Shown here one piece after another: positions 22,074 through 22,541 of a DNA stretch of 22,541 nucleotides. The stretch comes from JAADHX01 sp964569385 (GTDB lineage: Bacteria; Actinomycetota; Acidimicrobiia; Acidimicrobiales; Poriferisodalaceae). Positions within the stretch are counted from its first letter, which is position 1. Every line of letters starts with the position of its first letter. Both the position numbers and the translations under genes were made by a program. The stretch is from assembly GCA_964569385.1 (NCBI GenBank), contig CAZMUM010000059.1, positions 1-22,541 of the forward strand. Reading direction: 5' to 3'. The notes beneath the pieces are model-generated. The model ran no database searches. It had not been told where the DNA came from and saw nothing but the letters and a program-made list of their open reading frames with translations.

Positions 22074-22541
22074 ATGCGGTACATCGTTGTGGATGTCGAA
22101 GCCACCTGTTGGGAGGACGCTTCGGCGCGATCTCGCAACGAGATGGAGATCATCGAGATCGGAGCGGTGCGCCTCGATGAGAACTTCGAGATCGCCGAGG
22201 AGTTCGGTTTGTTCGTTCGGCCCGTTGTCCACGAACAGCTCAGCGACTTCTGTACCGAGCTGACCACGATCACGCAGCCTGATGTCGACGACGCAGAGCG
22301 GTTTGCCGAGGTCTTCGAGCGGTTCCTCGGGTGGATCGGCGACGGGCCGCACCAGCTCTGCTCTTGGGGTGCCTACGATCTGATCCAGTTCCGCCTCGAC
22401 TGCGAACGTTCCGGTGTCGCGATGCCAACGTGGTTCGAGCCCGGCCACGTCAACGTCAAGGCCGAGTTCGCCAAGTGGCGAGGGGTTGGGAATGCCAGGA
22501 TGGTTTGGCCCCACTTGGGGCATAAAAGCCAGTCGGTTCTG
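22074..22541 (+). CDS. DEDDh-type 3'-5' exonuclease (ERI1/KapD-like), 3' end cut by window
   Basis: The first 156 codons are open to the window edge. Exo I is VVDVEAT with D7 and E9, Exo II is WGAYD with D102, and the surrounding sequence (MEIIEIGAVRLDENFEI) is that of RNase T/DnaQ-like exonucleases, closest in feel to the ERI1/KapD branch. The Exo III block (H...D) would lie beyond the edge and cannot be checked. It is separated from the preceding cassette by 82 bp and has its own promoter-like sequence. It may be part of the element cargo or a chromosomal gene for RNA or DNA end processing; the window does not decide this. Confidence 0.85.
   Translation, partial: MRYIVVDVEATCWEDASARSRNEMEIIEIGAVRLDENFEIAEEFGLFVRPVVHEQLSDFCTELTTITQPDVDDAERFAEVFERFLGWIGDGPHQLCSWGAYDLIQFRLDCERSGVAMPTWFEPGHVNVKAEFAKWRGVGNARMVWPHLGHKSQSVL

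Noticed and set aside
1..22541. CRISPR arrays and rRNA genes
   Set aside because: No regularly spaced repeats and no rRNA-like sequence were seen anywhere in the window.

Overview
The window looks like an accessory, mobile region of a high-GC actinobacterial genome. The clues are a truncated DUF222/HNH gene of the 13E12 type with a GAAC-N4-GTTC LexA box in its promoter, a tRNA-Met 3' fragment with no encoded CCA, frequent GTG starts, ATGA/GTGA gene overlaps and leaderless-type promoters. I cannot name the genus from the sequence; an acidimicrobial or related environmental actinobacterium would fit but is a guess.

Layout from left to right. (1) 1-1308, minus: an SOS-controlled HNH nuclease running off the left edge. 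(2) 1309-1919: non-coding, with a 3' tRNA-Met remnant and its terminator-like hairpin, most likely an attachment-site scar. (3) 1920-4746, minus: a two-gene operon of a superfamily I helicase and a DUF2290 protein, matching a known predicted antiphage pair. (4) 4975-6928, minus, and 7029-10801, plus: a mobility core of tyrosine integrase and XRE regulator, divergent from a winged-HTH (excisionase-like) protein and a MobF/TrwC relaxase-helicase. No type IV secretion genes are visible, so a mobilizable rather than self-transmissible element is favoured. (5) 10937-11820, plus: an unrecognised 89-residue protein translationally coupled to a caspase/CHAT-like cysteine protease. (6) 11924-13199: a complete IS3-family element with terminal repeats and a 3-bp target duplication. 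(7) 13200-13434: a structured non-coding block with a consensus -35 box. (8) 13435-19057, plus: a complete type I restriction-modification operon in the order hsdR-hsdS-hsdM. (9) 19118-21991, plus: a cassette of a Gp37/Gp68 three-Cys protein, its partner TcmP and an unrecognised protein with a plausible PD-(D/E)xK nuclease core. (10) 22074-22541, plus: the start of a DEDDh exonuclease, cut by the right edge.

Together the genes read as a mobilizable island carrying several genome-defence or nucleic-acid-processing modules: helicase/DUF2290, a protease pair, type I restriction, and the three-Cys/TcmP/nuclease cassette. The caspase-like pair and the third gene of the three-Cys cassette are the least explained parts and the best candidates for something new.
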